Shown here one piece after another: positions 1 to 7,529 of a stretch of 10,047 nt of DNA. The number at the start of each line of letters is the position of its first letter. Position 1 is the first letter of the stretch. The stretch is from NCBI GenBank assembly GCA_945911685.1, contig CAMEAW010000095.1, forward strand, positions 1 through 10,047, in the 5' to 3' direction. The notes below the pieces were generated by a model that was not told the origin of the DNA, searched no databases, and worked only from the letters and a program-made list of their open reading frames with translations. The position numbers and the translations under genes are program-made. This DNA is from Bordetella parapertussis (GTDB lineage: Bacteria > Pseudomonadota > Gammaproteobacteria > Burkholderiales > Burkholderiaceae_B).

Positions 1-184
1 AACGTCTGGGCTGGAGATCCATCTATCTGGATCACACTTGCTGCCCACGAAAGGAAAGGAGGTCAGAAATCGATGATGTGTGTGCTTAGCTAGGCATTGC
101 CCGCTAGCGTCCTGCGACATCTTTTTTGCAGTGTGCGAATACTACCCTATTTTTAGCTCGGGGTAAACCCTTTAGGGTGAATAA
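1..184. other. Left flank without an assignable gene
   Basis: This is the stretch downstream of ung up to the window edge. No recognisable protein is encoded. All three rightward frames stay open for the first 70-100 bases, and the first frame ends at a TAG at 91-93, so the tail of a gene entering from the left cannot be excluded, but no family is recognisable. A GATCCA/TGGATC inverted repeat (16-21 and 28-33, 6-base loop) is visible. The sequence AAAGGAGGT at 55-63 precedes ATGATG at 73-78 and a six-codon reading frame ending at 93. There is no U-rich hairpin that would clearly terminate ung. Confidence 0.5.
139..167 (-). promoter_or_regulatory. Possible leftward sigma-70 promoter
   Basis: Read on the minus strand, TTTACC (167-162) is followed after exactly 17 bases by TAGTAT (144-139). 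Each matches the sigma-70 consensus at 4 of 6 positions. It lies just past the ung stop and points out of the window, so it could serve a leftward gene that starts beyond position 1. This is motif matching only, and the AT-rich context raises the chance of a coincidence. Confidence 0.22.
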
Positions 185-943
185 TTATGCTTTCCAGTCA
201 ATTACTTGCAAGTTTTGTTGCAATAACCACGCATTTGCCGCCTTGAAGTGTCCGCAACCAATAAAGGGATTGGCACCTCGGCGCGCCGACAACGGTGAGG
301 GGTGATTACAGGTCAAAATCAAGTGCTGCGACTGGCTGGCCAGTAAGTCTTGCTTGGTTTGCGCATGCGCACCCCACAGCATGAATACCTTAGGATTTGG
401 ATCTTTTGCCACCGCCTCGAGCAACGCGTCGGTCACCGTCTCCCAACCTTGTTTGGCATGCGAAGCCGGTTGCCCGTCTTCGACAGTCAATACGGTATTC
501 AACAATAAAACCCCTTGTCGCACCCAACGCGATAAATCATTTTGATGCGCATTAGGTTTCAGCACTAATTGCGTTGGGTCGTCGGGGTATTCAAGCTCAA
601 TCTCAGCAAGGATATTGCGCAAGCTCGGCGGACACGCCACGCCATCCGGCACAGAAAACGCCAACCCCTGCGCTTGCCCCGCACCGTGATACGGATCCTG
701 GCCCAGGATCACCACCCGAACAGCCTGAGGCGTTAACGACTCAAGTGCGCTAAAAGGTTGTGTAGGATAAATGACCGCTTCGCTGCGTAACCGCTGCGCT
801 AGCATTGCAGACAAGCTTTCGAGCGCACGCTTCACCTCATCGGTGCCCAACACAACCTGCCAGGCCGGCGCCAGCTTGGTGAGAGGCGCGGATAGATCCG
901 CTTGCATCAAACGATTAGAATTTAAGCGCAACTGAGAAGTCAT
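185..943 (-). CDS. ung: Uracil-DNA glycosylase, family 1
   Basis: Removes uracil from DNA by cleaving the N-glycosidic bond, the first step of base-excision repair of deaminated cytosine or misincorporated dUMP; cytoplasmic. The 252-residue product carries the family-1 signatures in order: the water-activating loop GQDPYH at residues 81-86 (catalytic Asp83), the uracil-pocket segment LLLNTVLTVE at 146-155 (Asn149), and the minor-groove loop HPSPLS at 214-219 (His214). It is slightly longer than the E. coli enzyme (about 229 residues), the excess being at the N terminus. The ATG at 943 has only a weak AAAGG placed 3 bases upstream; Met14 lacks any better ribosome site, so the longer start is kept. 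It is the last gene of the leftward cluster, 97 bases after the HIT gene with a hairpin between them, so it may also have its own transcript. Confidence 0.97.
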   Translation of the reverse strand: MTSQLRLNSNRLMQADLSAPLTKLAPAWQVVLGTDEVKRALESLSAMLAQRLRSEAVIYPTQPFSALESLTPQAVRVVILGQDPYHGAGQAQGLAFSVPDGVACPPSLRNILAEIELEYPDDPTQLVLKPNAHQNDLSRWVRQGVLLLNTVLTVEDGQPASHAKQGWETVTDALLEAVAKDPNPKVFMLWGAHAQTKQDLLASQSQHLILTCNHPSPLSARRGANPFIGCGHFKAANAWLLQQNLQVIDWKA

Positions 944-994
944 CTGCCTTTAGCCCAACAACGAAGTAAGTCAATCTGAGCCACCGAGAGTGAA

Positions 995-1023
995 GCCCGT
1001 GCCATCACCCATCGGTGACGGGC
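995..1023 (-). terminator. Hairpin between HIT gene and ung (weak terminator or processing site)
   Basis: GCCCGT (995-1000) pairs with ACGGGC (1018-1023), and inside it CACC (1006-1009) pairs with GGTG (1014-1017) around a 4-base loop, leaving a 5-base bulge on one side. The stem totals 10 base pairs and is GC-rich. It lies 18 bases after the HIT stop on the transcribed strand. No U run follows, so it is not a canonical intrinsic terminator; attenuation, an mRNA-end stabiliser or Rho-assisted stopping are possible. Confidence 0.35.
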
Positions 1024-1040
1024 CTTGCAACAATATTGAA

Positions 1041-1508
1041 TTAAGCTGTGCCACCCAGCAAAGTTAAATCAAGCCGGGCCACTAAAGCATGGTGGTAAGC
1101 ATTGAGCTGCTGTTGCACACGCGCGCGTCGTGCCTCTTGCGCCGCCTGCGCTTGCGCATCGGCTTGCGGCAACGCAGCCCACACGGCTTGCGGAAAATGC
1201 GGATCATCTTGCCAGCGCGGAATCACGTGCCAATGCAGATGGGGCACGACATTGCCGAACGCTGCCAGATTGACCTTGTCGGGCTTGAGCTCTAGCCGCT
1301 GCACCTGCTCAACGAGCAGCACGATTCGCAACAACTCGGTTTGCTCGGCTGCGGTGAGGTCTGTCATCTCAACGACGTGCGCAGTCCAGATCACACGCGT
1401 AAACCCCGGATACAGCACATCACAAGCGTCAATGACACGCAGTTGTTCGTTTTGCCACAAGACCGTACCACCCGGCGTATGGCACAACAGGCAGTCAGCG
1501 CTGTGCAT
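1041..1508 (-). CDS. HIT-family nucleotide hydrolase/transferase
   Basis: A histidine-triad protein of 155 residues. Members hydrolyse or transfer nucleoside monophosphates from dinucleotides, adenylated or phosphoramidate substrates; the substrate here cannot be told from sequence. The signature PHLHWHVIP lies at residues 89-97, with the triad His90, His92 and His94. Cys6 and Cys9 form a CxxC pair at the N terminus, as in HIT proteins that hold a structural zinc, but the rest of a zinc site is not evident. The C-terminal third (about 111-145) is rich in Ala, Gln and Arg and probably helical. The ATG at 1508 has AAGGTGA 6 bases upstream, a good ribosome site. It starts 35 bases after the pap stop, consistent with co-transcription; both products act on nucleotide phosphates, a suggestive but unproven link. 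Confidence 0.91.
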   Translation of the reverse strand: MHSADCLLCHTPGGTVLWQNEQLRVIDACDVLYPGFTRVIWTAHVVEMTDLTAAEQTELLRIVLLVEQVQRLELKPDKVNLAAFGNVVPHLHWHVIPRWQDDPHFPQAVWAALPQADAQAQAAQEARRARVQQQLNAYHHALVARLDLTLLGGTA

Positions 1509-1543
1509 ATAGAATCACCTTGTTCAAGATTGCTTGCGACGGT

Positions 1544-3016
1544 TCAAGTCTGAGTATCTTCAAGTGCCTGAACAATCGCCTTGAGCACCTCGACACGCGC
1601 GAAGTGTTTGTCGTCGGCTGGCAGAACGTGCCACGGCGCAACGGCGGTATGCGTGTGCGCAAACATTTCGTTTGCGGCCACCGAGTACGCTTTAGCTTTG
1701 CGTCGATTGCGCCAGTCTTCTGCCGTAATTTTAAATTGTTTAAACGGTGAATGTGACCGTTCTTTAAAACGTTTTAACTGCTCAGCCGGCGTCACTGCCA
1801 GCCAAAACTTCAGCACAATCGTGCCCTTTTCAACCATCTGCTGCTCAAAATCATTGATCTCATCGTAGGCACGCGTCCAGGCAGCGCGCGTAATCAGTTT
1901 TTCGACGCGCTCAACGAGTACGCGCCCGTACCAAGAGCGATCAAAAATTGCAATACGGCCCCGCCTGGGTACGTTGCGCCAAAAGCGCCACAAATACGGT
2001 CGAGACATTTCAGGCGGCGTTGGAGCCGCTACGGGCATCACATCAAACTGGCGTGCATCAATGGCGCGCGTGACCCGACGAATCGCACCGCCCTTACCCG
2101 CAGCATCTGAGCCCTCAAAGACCAGCGCCAGTGCCTGCTTTTTAAACGCTTTATTACGCACCAATTGCGCCAAGCGATTCTGCAAAATCAAAACTTGCGT
2201 TTCATAGTCGCTCTTACTGAGCTTGGCGCTGTAATCAAGGTGCTCAAGTCGAGGCACTTTAGCTGCAGGGGTCGGTACATGATCCGGCGCGTGAAACACC
2301 GGCACCTTAATCGTACCGACTTTAAGGGACTCTAGTACGGCTTGCGCGGTGTGCACCATGCGTAATTTTGGGTCGGCGCTCGGGATCACAACCCAAGGGG
2401 TATGGGGCGCATCGGTGCCATCCAAAATCAACTGACTGGCACGACGGATTGAAGCAAATTTCTTGTGCGCCCTTAAGTCGAGCTTATCAACCTGCCACGC
2501 CGTTGAGGGATTCGTCAACAATTCATCGATACGCGCTTGCTGCGCATCGCGCGATAAATGAAACCAAAGCTTAAGAATCTGAACGCCATTGGCTGCCAAG
2601 GTCGACTCAAACCGCCTGACAAAACGAATCTCTTGTTCAAGTTTTTCTAGGTCTGGTTGCTTGCGAGCGGCCTCTTTGAATAATGAGGTGTAACGCGAAC
2701 CAAACACGATCCCAATCTCACCCTTTGCAGGCAGTCTCATCCAAAATCTGCGCGCATCAGGATAGGCCCGATCCTCGCGACTCGCCTCCGGAAAAGCGAT
2801 CGTATGGATATGACGCGGATCCATCCACTCATTCAGTAAATTAATCGTCTCGCCTTTACCTGCGCCATCAATACCGGCCACTAAGATTAACAAGGCCCGA
2901 TCTTTTAGTGCGATGTGGCGATATTGCTCGTTGACCAACTGCACGCGCAAGTGCTGTTCGATTTTTTTAAATTCTTCTTGCGATAACTGCGGATCTGATT
3001 CGGCTTCTTGAAACAT
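1544..3016 (-). CDS. pap: Polyphosphate:AMP phosphotransferase, two-domain PPK2 (class II type)
   Basis: Predicted to use polyphosphate to phosphorylate AMP to ADP in the cytoplasm, feeding the adenylate pool. At 490 residues it has two tandem PPK2 P-loop domains, the layout of the Pap enzymes of Acinetobacter johnsonii and Pseudomonas aeruginosa. The C-terminal domain is the intact catalytic one: Walker A EGSDAAGKGG at 301-310 (Lys308), Walker B IAIFDRSWYGRV at 355-366 (Asp359), and a lid-like arginine-rich stretch near 436-442. The N-terminal domain keeps a Walker A (GIDGAGKGE, 48-56) but its Walker B region reads IGIVFGSRYT (101-110), with the DRS motif lost, so it is probably structural or regulatory. 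The ATG at 3016 is preceded by AAGGTGG at 7 bases. It lies 63 bases downstream of cca and 35 upstream of the HIT gene. The two-domain layout separates it from polyphosphate:ADP (class I) enzymes, though PPK2 substrate choice can be broad. Confidence 0.92.
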   Translation of the reverse strand: MFQEAESDPQLSQEEFKKIEQHLRVQLVNEQYRHIALKDRALLILVAGIDGAGKGETINLLNEWMDPRHIHTIAFPEASREDRAYPDARRFWMRLPAKGEIGIVFGSRYTSLFKEAARKQPDLEKLEQEIRFVRRFESTLAANGVQILKLWFHLSRDAQQARIDELLTNPSTAWQVDKLDLRAHKKFASIRRASQLILDGTDAPHTPWVVIPSADPKLRMVHTAQAVLESLKVGTIKVPVFHAPDHVPTPAAKVPRLEHLDYSAKLSKSDYETQVLILQNRLAQLVRNKAFKKQALALVFEGSDAAGKGGAIRRVTRAIDARQFDVMPVAAPTPPEMSRPYLWRFWRNVPRRGRIAIFDRSWYGRVLVERVEKLITRAAWTRAYDEINDFEQQMVEKGTIVLKFWLAVTPAEQLKRFKERSHSPFKQFKITAEDWRNRRKAKAYSVAANEMFAHTHTAVAPWHVLPADDKHFARVEVLKAIVQALEDTQT

Positions 3017-3079
3017 CGGGGCACCACCTTTTAAGTCGCTGCGTGAAATTGACGACGTAGATCGGCTGAATTGACTCGG

Positions 3080-4309
3080 CTAGGCGTCTTGCAACGCCGC
3101 TAGGCGCGCAGCGCGCACGCGCTGTTTAATTTGATCGGGCGCACTGGCCGAGCGCGCGGCGGCGCCGGCATCGACCGCCAGTACCACTTGCAACCAAAAG
3201 TGCCACGCCTCGCGCAGCACCGCTGCCGCCTGATCAACAAAACCTGCCGTTGCTAGCAACACTTCAAAACGCTCAGGCTTACGCAATGCGTCACACGTTT
3301 CAAACAGCGACATCACCGCGTCGGCCTGCTCTGCGTCGTTCAACGCGGGGGACGCTTGACCCGAGGATGTCAAACCATCCTCTGCACCATGAGACGCATC
3401 GCGCAGCCGCGTTATTGCTATCGCACCATCGTTTGCGCCATCCTTGCGGGTTGAAAGCGTCTGACTCAATTTCAACATCGCCGCCAATACGATCGGCAAC
3501 AAGCGCGCCATATCGACACACTCTGACGGCACACGCAGCCGTGTGACAAGCGCCTTGATCTCACTTGTGTCGAGGCATAACACCGCATACCGTGACGCTA
3601 AGGGCAAGCCTTGTTGCGCGACTCGATCCGCTAAATTTTGTACATGCGCACTGAGCACCAGTTCTGGCATGATTCGTTGCGCGGCACCCACTTCGGCCAG
3701 CAGCCCCAACATCCGCGCGGGCTGTTCAGACATTAAGCCGCGCGACAACTCTTGCCAGACACGCTCTGGCACCAACGCATCGACCTCGCCCGAGGCCACC
3801 ATTTTGCGGCAGAGCGCAAGGGTCTCGGGCGCCACAACGAACTGAGTGAAGCGCGCCATAAATCGGGCGAGGCGCAAAATGCGCACCGGGTCTTCTTCAA
3901 AGGCAGGCCCCACGTGTCGCAACACCTTTGCGCTTAAATCCTTTGCGCCATGCAACGGATCCACCAAGTCGCCCGCCATCGATTGCGCGATCGCGTTGAC
4001 GGTTAAGTCACGACGCTTGAGATCTTCTTCTAGCGTGACCTCAACGCCGGTATAAAACGTAAAGCCTTTATAGCCTCGCCCCGACTTACGTTCGGTTCGA
4101 GCCAGTGCATATTCTTCTTTCGTGACTGGGTGCAAAAACACTGGGAAATCGCCCCCTACGGGGATAAAGCCGCGTGCAACCATTATTTCAGGGGTGGCCC
4201 CCACAATCACCCAGTCGCGATCGCCCGCAGGCAACCCGAGCAAGGCATCGCGCACCGCGCCGCCGACGATATACAGCTGCAAACCCTCGGTTACGCGATC
4301 AGTTCTCAC
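3080..4309 (-). CDS. cca: CCA-adding tRNA nucleotidyltransferase with degenerate HD region
   Basis: Adds or repairs the 3'-terminal CCA of tRNAs from CTP and ATP (class II nucleotidyltransferase). Of 409 residues, the first ~200 carry the family motifs: [13 protein letters not shown] (13-25), the metal-binding pair Asp30/Asp32 in GDRDW, RTERKSG (71-77), [10 protein letters not shown] (97-106), the flexible-loop/neck region [13 protein letters not shown] (138-150) and the template motif ERVWQE (182-187). The C-terminal HD phosphohydrolase of the E. coli enzyme is degraded: the CHD core reads CLD (245-247) and about 20 following residues are absent. Residues about 286-332 are an extra polar, low-complexity segment. 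The start is GTG at 4309, overlapping the slt stop as GTGA, so translational coupling is likely. No Shine-Dalgarno is visible, and TTG (residue 10) would align with the usual N terminus as an alternative start. Confidence 0.95.
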   Translation of the reverse strand: MRTDRVTEGLQLYIVGGAVRDALLGLPAGDRDWVIVGATPEIMVARGFIPVGGDFPVFLHPVTKEEYALARTERKSGRGYKGFTFYTGVEVTLEEDLKRRDLTVNAIAQSMAGDLVDPLHGAKDLSAKVLRHVGPAFEEDPVRILRLARFMARFTQFVVAPETLALCRKMVASGEVDALVPERVWQELSRGLMSEQPARMLGLLAEVGAAQRIMPELVLSAHVQNLADRVAQQGLPLASRYAVLCLDTSEIKALVTRLRVPSECVDMARLLPIVLAAMLKLSQTLSTRKDGANDGAIAITRLRDASHGAEDGLTSSGQASPALNDAEQADAVMSLFETCDALRKPERFEVLLATAGFVDQAAAVLREAWHFWLQVVLAVDAGAAARSASAPDQIKQRVRAARLAALQDA

Positions 4310-6672
4310 GGCAAAGGTGTGCGCCCATAAGGCTGAGGCACAATTTCACCCAAGCGTTGTTTGAGCGACTGCGGTTGACCGCTAAATAACGCTGCGTAGT
4401 ACACCGCGTTAGACATCACGGCTTTGACATAGTCACGCGTTTCGTTAAACGGAATGGTTTCGGCAAAGATCGCGCCTTCAACTTTACTGTCAAGCTTCGA
4501 GCGCCATAACATTGGCCGACCCGGCCCAGCGTTATAGCCTGCACTGGCCAGTACCTGCGAGCCCCCCAAGTCCGACAACACCATACTCAAGTACGTTGTC
4601 CCGAGTTTGGTGTTCGTATCAAAATCATTGACTTTCGCAGGTGTGAAATCCGTCATCCCAATTTTGCCCGCAACCCAACGCGCTGTGGCGGGCATCAACT
4701 GCATGAGGCCCGAAGCCCCAGCCGACGAGCGCGCGTCCATAATGAAGCGAGACTCTTGCCGGATGAGTCCGTAGACCCAGGCGGGATCGACATCAATTTG
4801 TCGCGCTTGTGCAGAAACACGCCCCTCAAAAGGTGCGATGTAGCGCTGCGAGAAATCAAATTCTTTTTGCGTACGCTCTGACGTGTTCACCACGCGGTCG
4901 TAAATATTTTCGTGTCTTGCGACTTCGGCAGCAGCCATCAGTTGCCGATCACTCATGCCGCGTAACGTGAAATTCCATTCTGGCACGGCATCGCCGCGCC
5001 AGCCGCGTTTAAACAAGGTGACCGCGCGTTGCAAACCTGGGTTGGCGCGGGCCTGCGCCACCTCTTCGGCCGTGACGGGCGCGGGCCGGTTAGGCGCCAC
5101 AATCTGACGCCCCAACTCTTCGAGGGCTAATTGTCCGTAAAAATTGAATTGCCCGATGATCGACGCGTAGGCCTTTTCAGCCTCTTGTTTTTTACCCGTT
5201 GCGGCTAAACCTCGCGCACGCCAGTACACCCAAGCGACATCGGCCTTTTGTGTGGGCCCCATGGCGTCAATCGACTGAAGAACCCAGAGCCAGTCGATGT
5301 TGGTCTGCCGCAAAGACGCCCGCACCCGCCACGCATTGTTGGTATCCGACAGCCCTAACGCGCCTGTTTCGCGATACCAACCGTACGCGCGGCTATCAAG
5401 ATTCATGATGGCCAACAAGCCCATCTGCCCGTACACCCATTGCACATTTGTCTTGGGCAATTGCGCAGCCCAGGTGCTGCTCACTTTCGTTGCGGTCGCG
5501 CTGAGGTCAGCGCGCGCAGCACGTGCCAGACCTATCGCAACGATATCGTTACGTGCACTTGACCGCGGCCCAGCTTGAGTCGTGAGCCACTGCACAGGCT
5601 CACGAAGCATGGCGTCGTACGCTGCCAAATCCGCAGGTTCAAAAACCCAGGCTGCGTAACGCCGTGCCTCAGGCAGCTTATTATTTTCGATTGCGTCATA
5701 TAAATACGGCATCAACTCAGCCGAACCCAACACGCGGTCGGCCACCAACTGATCAAACAGTTTTAAACAAGCGCCAAAGGGTGCAAACACTTTAATTGCC
5801 TCGGCAGCGGTCGCGCGCTGCCCCCCCATGTGGCGTGCTTCAAGCTGCGCGCATAAGATTTGTGGGTTCGGATTCAGCACGTCACCCAATTCGCGTACGG
5901 CCACAAAATCTCCAGAGCGCGCTGCCGCCAGTATCCATTCTCCCTTCAGCCGGTCACCGAGGTAGGCTGTTTTGTTTTTAGTAATAAATTCTGTCAAGGT
6001 TTGTTGCACCCCAGGCATATGGGTCGAACCGAGTTGCGTGCGTAACGACCAGTATTCGGGATAGATGCCCAGGACATCACCGCGCGCCTGCGGCACAAAG
6101 CTTGCCAGTTGCCCCCATTGCTTGGCGTTCATCGCATTACGTGCCGCAGCGACGGCGCGCGCGGCAGGCGTAGAGTCTGAATCAGCGATGGTCGGGCCCG
6201 CTTGCACCGCACTGTTCGGGGCCGTTGAGGGCGCGTTGCCGGCGCGCGTAGGAGCCACGGGTGTCACACTCTCAGGCGCTACGTCAGGTAGGCGCCTGAC
6301 GCCGCCCGTTGCACCGGCGGCCTGCGCTGGGCGCGTGCTTGAATCTGCGTTGTTTGAAGACGCTGAGGGGGCGGCTGACGAGCTAGCCACGGGCACTAGT
6401 GTGCCGTCGGCCTGCAAGACAAATCTGGCGGGGCCGGTTGCTTCAGAGGCCTGCGAAGGAGAAGAGACTGCTGGCTGGGCCCAACTCGGCGAGTTCGTTA
6501 AAACGAAGAGCGTACAGACGCTGGCCAGCCAAGTGCGCGCACAGAACGCAAGCTTTGAAGTCGCTGGTCTTAGGTCACCTAGACACTTGAGCGACTTCAC
6601 GGCCTGACGGCTCAACCCGCACGCAAGACTACCGCTCAACTTACAATTCTGATACTTTGTTTGCACGAGCAT
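4306..6672 (-). CDS. slt: Soluble lytic murein transglycosylase, Slt70 type, exported
   Basis: Cleaves the MurNAc-GlcNAc bond of peptidoglycan in the periplasm, leaving 1,6-anhydro-MurNAc ends; used in wall turnover. Starting from the ATG at 6672 it has 788 residues. A hydrophobic stretch (about 47-61) ends in an SPSWAQ-PA signal-cleavage-like site near 66. An Ala/Ser/Pro-rich linker follows (about 70-175), then an alpha-helical repeat region as in the Slt70 ring (about 176-610). The C-terminal domain carries [10 protein letters not shown] (catalytic Glu640), [13 protein letters not shown] (652-664) and AGYNAGPGR (711-719). The start is uncertain: the frame is open to 6852, but beyond 6716 it runs antisense to the cyclo-ligase gene. 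ATG 6672 has a weak GGGGCGGA upstream; ATG 6684, or an internal GTG 27-28 codons on that would give a 42-residue leader, are alternatives. The stop overlaps the cca start by 4 bases. Length is above the E. coli enzyme (about 645) mainly because of the linker. Confidence 0.94.
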   Translation of the reverse strand: MLVQTKYQNCKLSGSLACGLSRQAVKSLKCLGDLRPATSKLAFCARTWLASVCTLFVLTNSPSWAQPAVSSPSQASEATGPARFVLQADGTLVPVASSSAAPSASSNNADSSTRPAQAAGATGGVRRLPDVAPESVTPVAPTRAGNAPSTAPNSAVQAGPTIADSDSTPAARAVAAARNAMNAKQWGQLASFVPQARGDVLGIYPEYWSLRTQLGSTHMPGVQQTLTEFITKNKTAYLGDRLKGEWILAAARSGDFVAVRELGDVLNPNPQILCAQLEARHMGGQRATAAEAIKVFAPFGACLKLFDQLVADRVLGSAELMPYLYDAIENNKLPEARRYAAWVFEPADLAAYDAMLREPVQWLTTQAGPRSSARNDIVAIGLARAARADLSATATKVSSTWAAQLPKTNVQWVYGQMGLLAIMNLDSRAYGWYRETGALGLSDTNNAWRVRASLRQTNIDWLWVLQSIDAMGPTQKADVAWVYWRARGLAATGKKQEAEKAYASIIGQFNFYGQLALEELGRQIVAPNRPAPVTAEEVAQARANPGLQRAVTLFKRGWRGDAVPEWNFTLRGMSDRQLMAAAEVARHENIYDRVVNTSERTQKEFDFSQRYIAPFEGRVSAQARQIDVDPAWVYGLIRQESRFIMDARSSAGASGLMQLMPATARWVAGKIGMTDFTPAKVNDFDTNTKLGTTYLSMVLSDLGGSQVLASAGYNAGPGRPMLWRSKLDSKVEGAIFAETIPFNETRDYVKAVMSNAVYYAALFSGQPQSLKQRLGEIVPQPYGRTPLP

Positions 6673-6692
6673 AATCCGCCCCATCACCGCTA

Positions 6693-6722
6693 ATTTGTCA
6701 GCACCGTTGCGACATATGTCAA
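6693..6722 (-). promoter_or_regulatory. Possible slt promoter in the divergent gap
   Basis: On the minus strand a perfect -35 box TTGACA lies at 6722-6717. An 18-base spacer leads to ACAAAT (6698-6693), which matches only 3 of 6 positions of the -10 consensus. Transcription would begin near 6686, just upstream of the ATG at 6672 and leaving a short leader. The -35 box overlaps the start codon of the divergent cyclo-ligase gene (6716-6718), so initiation at one gene could interfere with the other. The evidence is the -35 match plus correct placement. Confidence 0.33.
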
Positions 6723-7345
6723 AGAATAACGCAGACCAGCTACGCGCGCGCCTGCGCAACCTTCGCCAGACGATGTCTGTGGCAGAGCGCCAACACGCCA
6801 GCGCCGCGCTGTGCGACCGGCTACAACGCTGGTTCGCACAATACCTAGCCAAATTGGCTGTTGCCCGGCGGGCCAGGCCTTTGGTTGTGGCGGGGTTTTG
6901 GCCGCTTAACTTCGAGCCTGACCTCAGACCACTCTTGCACTGGCTTGACCTGCATCAAGTGACCGTCTGTTTGCCCGTGATCGTTGAACGCAATGCCCCG
7001 CTTGAGTTTCATCAATGGACACCCGGCACACAGCTCACCGCCGAGGGTTTTGGAGTAATGGAACCCCCTCGGCAGCAAGCGCTCGTGCCTGAAATTTTGC
7101 TCGTACCCACACTCGGGTTTACCCAGCAGGCCGGACGACTTGGCTATGGGGGTGGCTATTACGACCGCAGCCTAGCATCCTTGCACGATGCAGAAGTCAG
7201 CCCGCTTACGATTGGTATCGCCTGGCAACAGGGTCTGTTAACCGAAACTGACGCGTTTACCCCGCAGCCTCATGATGTCGTTTTGGATACGATTGTTACG
7301 CCTGAGGGGTGGCTACCCGCGGCTCCAAAGGCGTCAGCGCCTTAA
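6716..7345 (+). CDS. fau: 5-formyltetrahydrofolate cyclo-ligase (5,10-methenyl-THF synthetase)
   Basis: Converts 5-formyl-THF to 5,10-methenyl-THF with ATP, returning a storage or inhibitory folate to one-carbon metabolism; cytoplasmic. The 209-residue product has the family signature GRLGYGGGYYDR at residues 140-151, the preceding ILLVPTLGFT strand (127-136), a basic N-terminal helix (LRARLRNLRQ, 9-18) that usually helps bind nucleotide, and VAGFWPLNFEPDLRPLL (58-74), which fits the usual folate-pocket strand. Length is typical. I chose ATG 6716; a TTG at 6695 in frame would add 7 residues, and neither has a clear Shine-Dalgarno. It is divergent from slt across about 43 bases. It is also called ygfA in E. 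coli, where it follows 6S RNA; there is no room for 6S RNA here. Metabolically it joins metF, 1.4 kb away and convergent: both feed reduced one-carbon folates. Confidence 0.93.
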   Translation: MSKNNADQLRARLRNLRQTMSVAERQHASAALCDRLQRWFAQYLAKLAVARRARPLVVAGFWPLNFEPDLRPLLHWLDLHQVTVCLPVIVERNAPLEFHQWTPGTQLTAEGFGVMEPPRQQALVPEILLVPTLGFTQQAGRLGYGGGYYDRSLASLHDAEVSPLTIGIAWQQGLLTETDAFTPQPHDVVLDTIVTPEGWLPAAPKASAP

Positions 7346-7366
7346 GATATCAGGCGGAGCCGCCTG
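7328..7366 (+). terminator. Tandem GC-rich hairpins at the end of fau
   Basis: Two perfect 6-base-pair hairpins with 4-base loops stand 7 bases apart: AAGGCG/CGCCTT (7328-7333, 7338-7343), ending inside the fau stop codon, and CAGGCG/CGCCTG (7351-7356, 7361-7366). Both share a GGCG/CGCC core. No U run follows either, so strong intrinsic termination is not supported. They may stabilise the fau mRNA end or act as a weak barrier before the next gene. Confidence 0.35.
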
Positions 7367-7529
7367 CTGACCCAGATGGGTAAGTGACTGGCGCGGTGGC
7401 AAAGGCTGGCTTGGCTGAATGCACAGCCATGCGCGATCAAGTCGCACAGCCCTCCTCGAAAAGCGGTTCGAGCCAACTTACATCGTCTACACTTGCAACT
7501 CACTGTTACACACGTTCAGGAAGATTTCG
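7346..7529 (+). other. Leader region of the Bug-family gene with small repeats
   Basis: This 184-base gap holds no convincing gene. Besides the CAGGCG hairpin, it has TGGCTG/CAGCCA (7412-7417, 7424-7429, 6-base loop), an 8-base direct repeat GCACAGCC at 7421 and 7444 (23 bases apart), and the inverted repeat CTCGAA/TTCGAG (7455-7472). TACACT at 7488-7493 could be a -10 box, but no good -35 stands at the right distance. The ribosome site AGGAAG (7518-7523) lies 6 bases before the ATG at 7530. Confidence 0.5.
7455..7472. promoter_or_regulatory. Inverted repeat, candidate operator
   Basis: CTCGAA (7455-7460) and TTCGAG (7467-7472) are perfect reverse complements separated by AAGCGG. The 18-base element lies 58 bases upstream of the Bug ATG and about 15 bases before the TACACT -10 candidate, where an operator or -35-proximal activator site would lie. 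It could equally be a small RNA hairpin or chance. No regulator gene is next to it. Confidence 0.25.

Noticed and set aside
1102..1512. 136-codon rightward frame rich in Cys, Ser and Arg
   Set aside because: It is a shadow of the HIT gene on the other strand; composition is typical of antisense frames and no domain is visible.
3047..3075. AATTGAC direct repeat between cca and pap
   Set aside because: It is a 7-base match 22 bases apart in an AT-richer gap, well within chance expectation.
6065..6607. 180-codon rightward open frame
   Set aside because: It is exactly antisense to the Ala/Ser/Pro-rich linker of slt; the GC-rich codons of that linker keep the opposite frame open. It has no family motif.
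6641..6715. Rightward sigma-70 promoter for fau (TTACAA, CATAAT)
   Set aside because: CATAAT at 6670-6675 is a fair -10 box, but no -35 match stands at 16-18 bases; TTACAA is 23 bases away.
6673..6852. N-terminal extension of the slt frame
   Set aside because: Most of it lies antisense to the well-supported fau gene, and it would place about 100 residues before the signal-peptide core.
7463..7475. GGTTCGAGCC resembling a tRNA T-loop
   Set aside because: The flanking bases do not form a T stem, and no acceptor, D or anticodon arms or CCA end are found nearby.
7419..7529. N-terminal extension of the Bug protein from ATG 7419
   Set aside because: The internal ATG 7530 has a good AGGAAG site and starts a textbook signal peptide, which would not work 37 residues from the N terminus.
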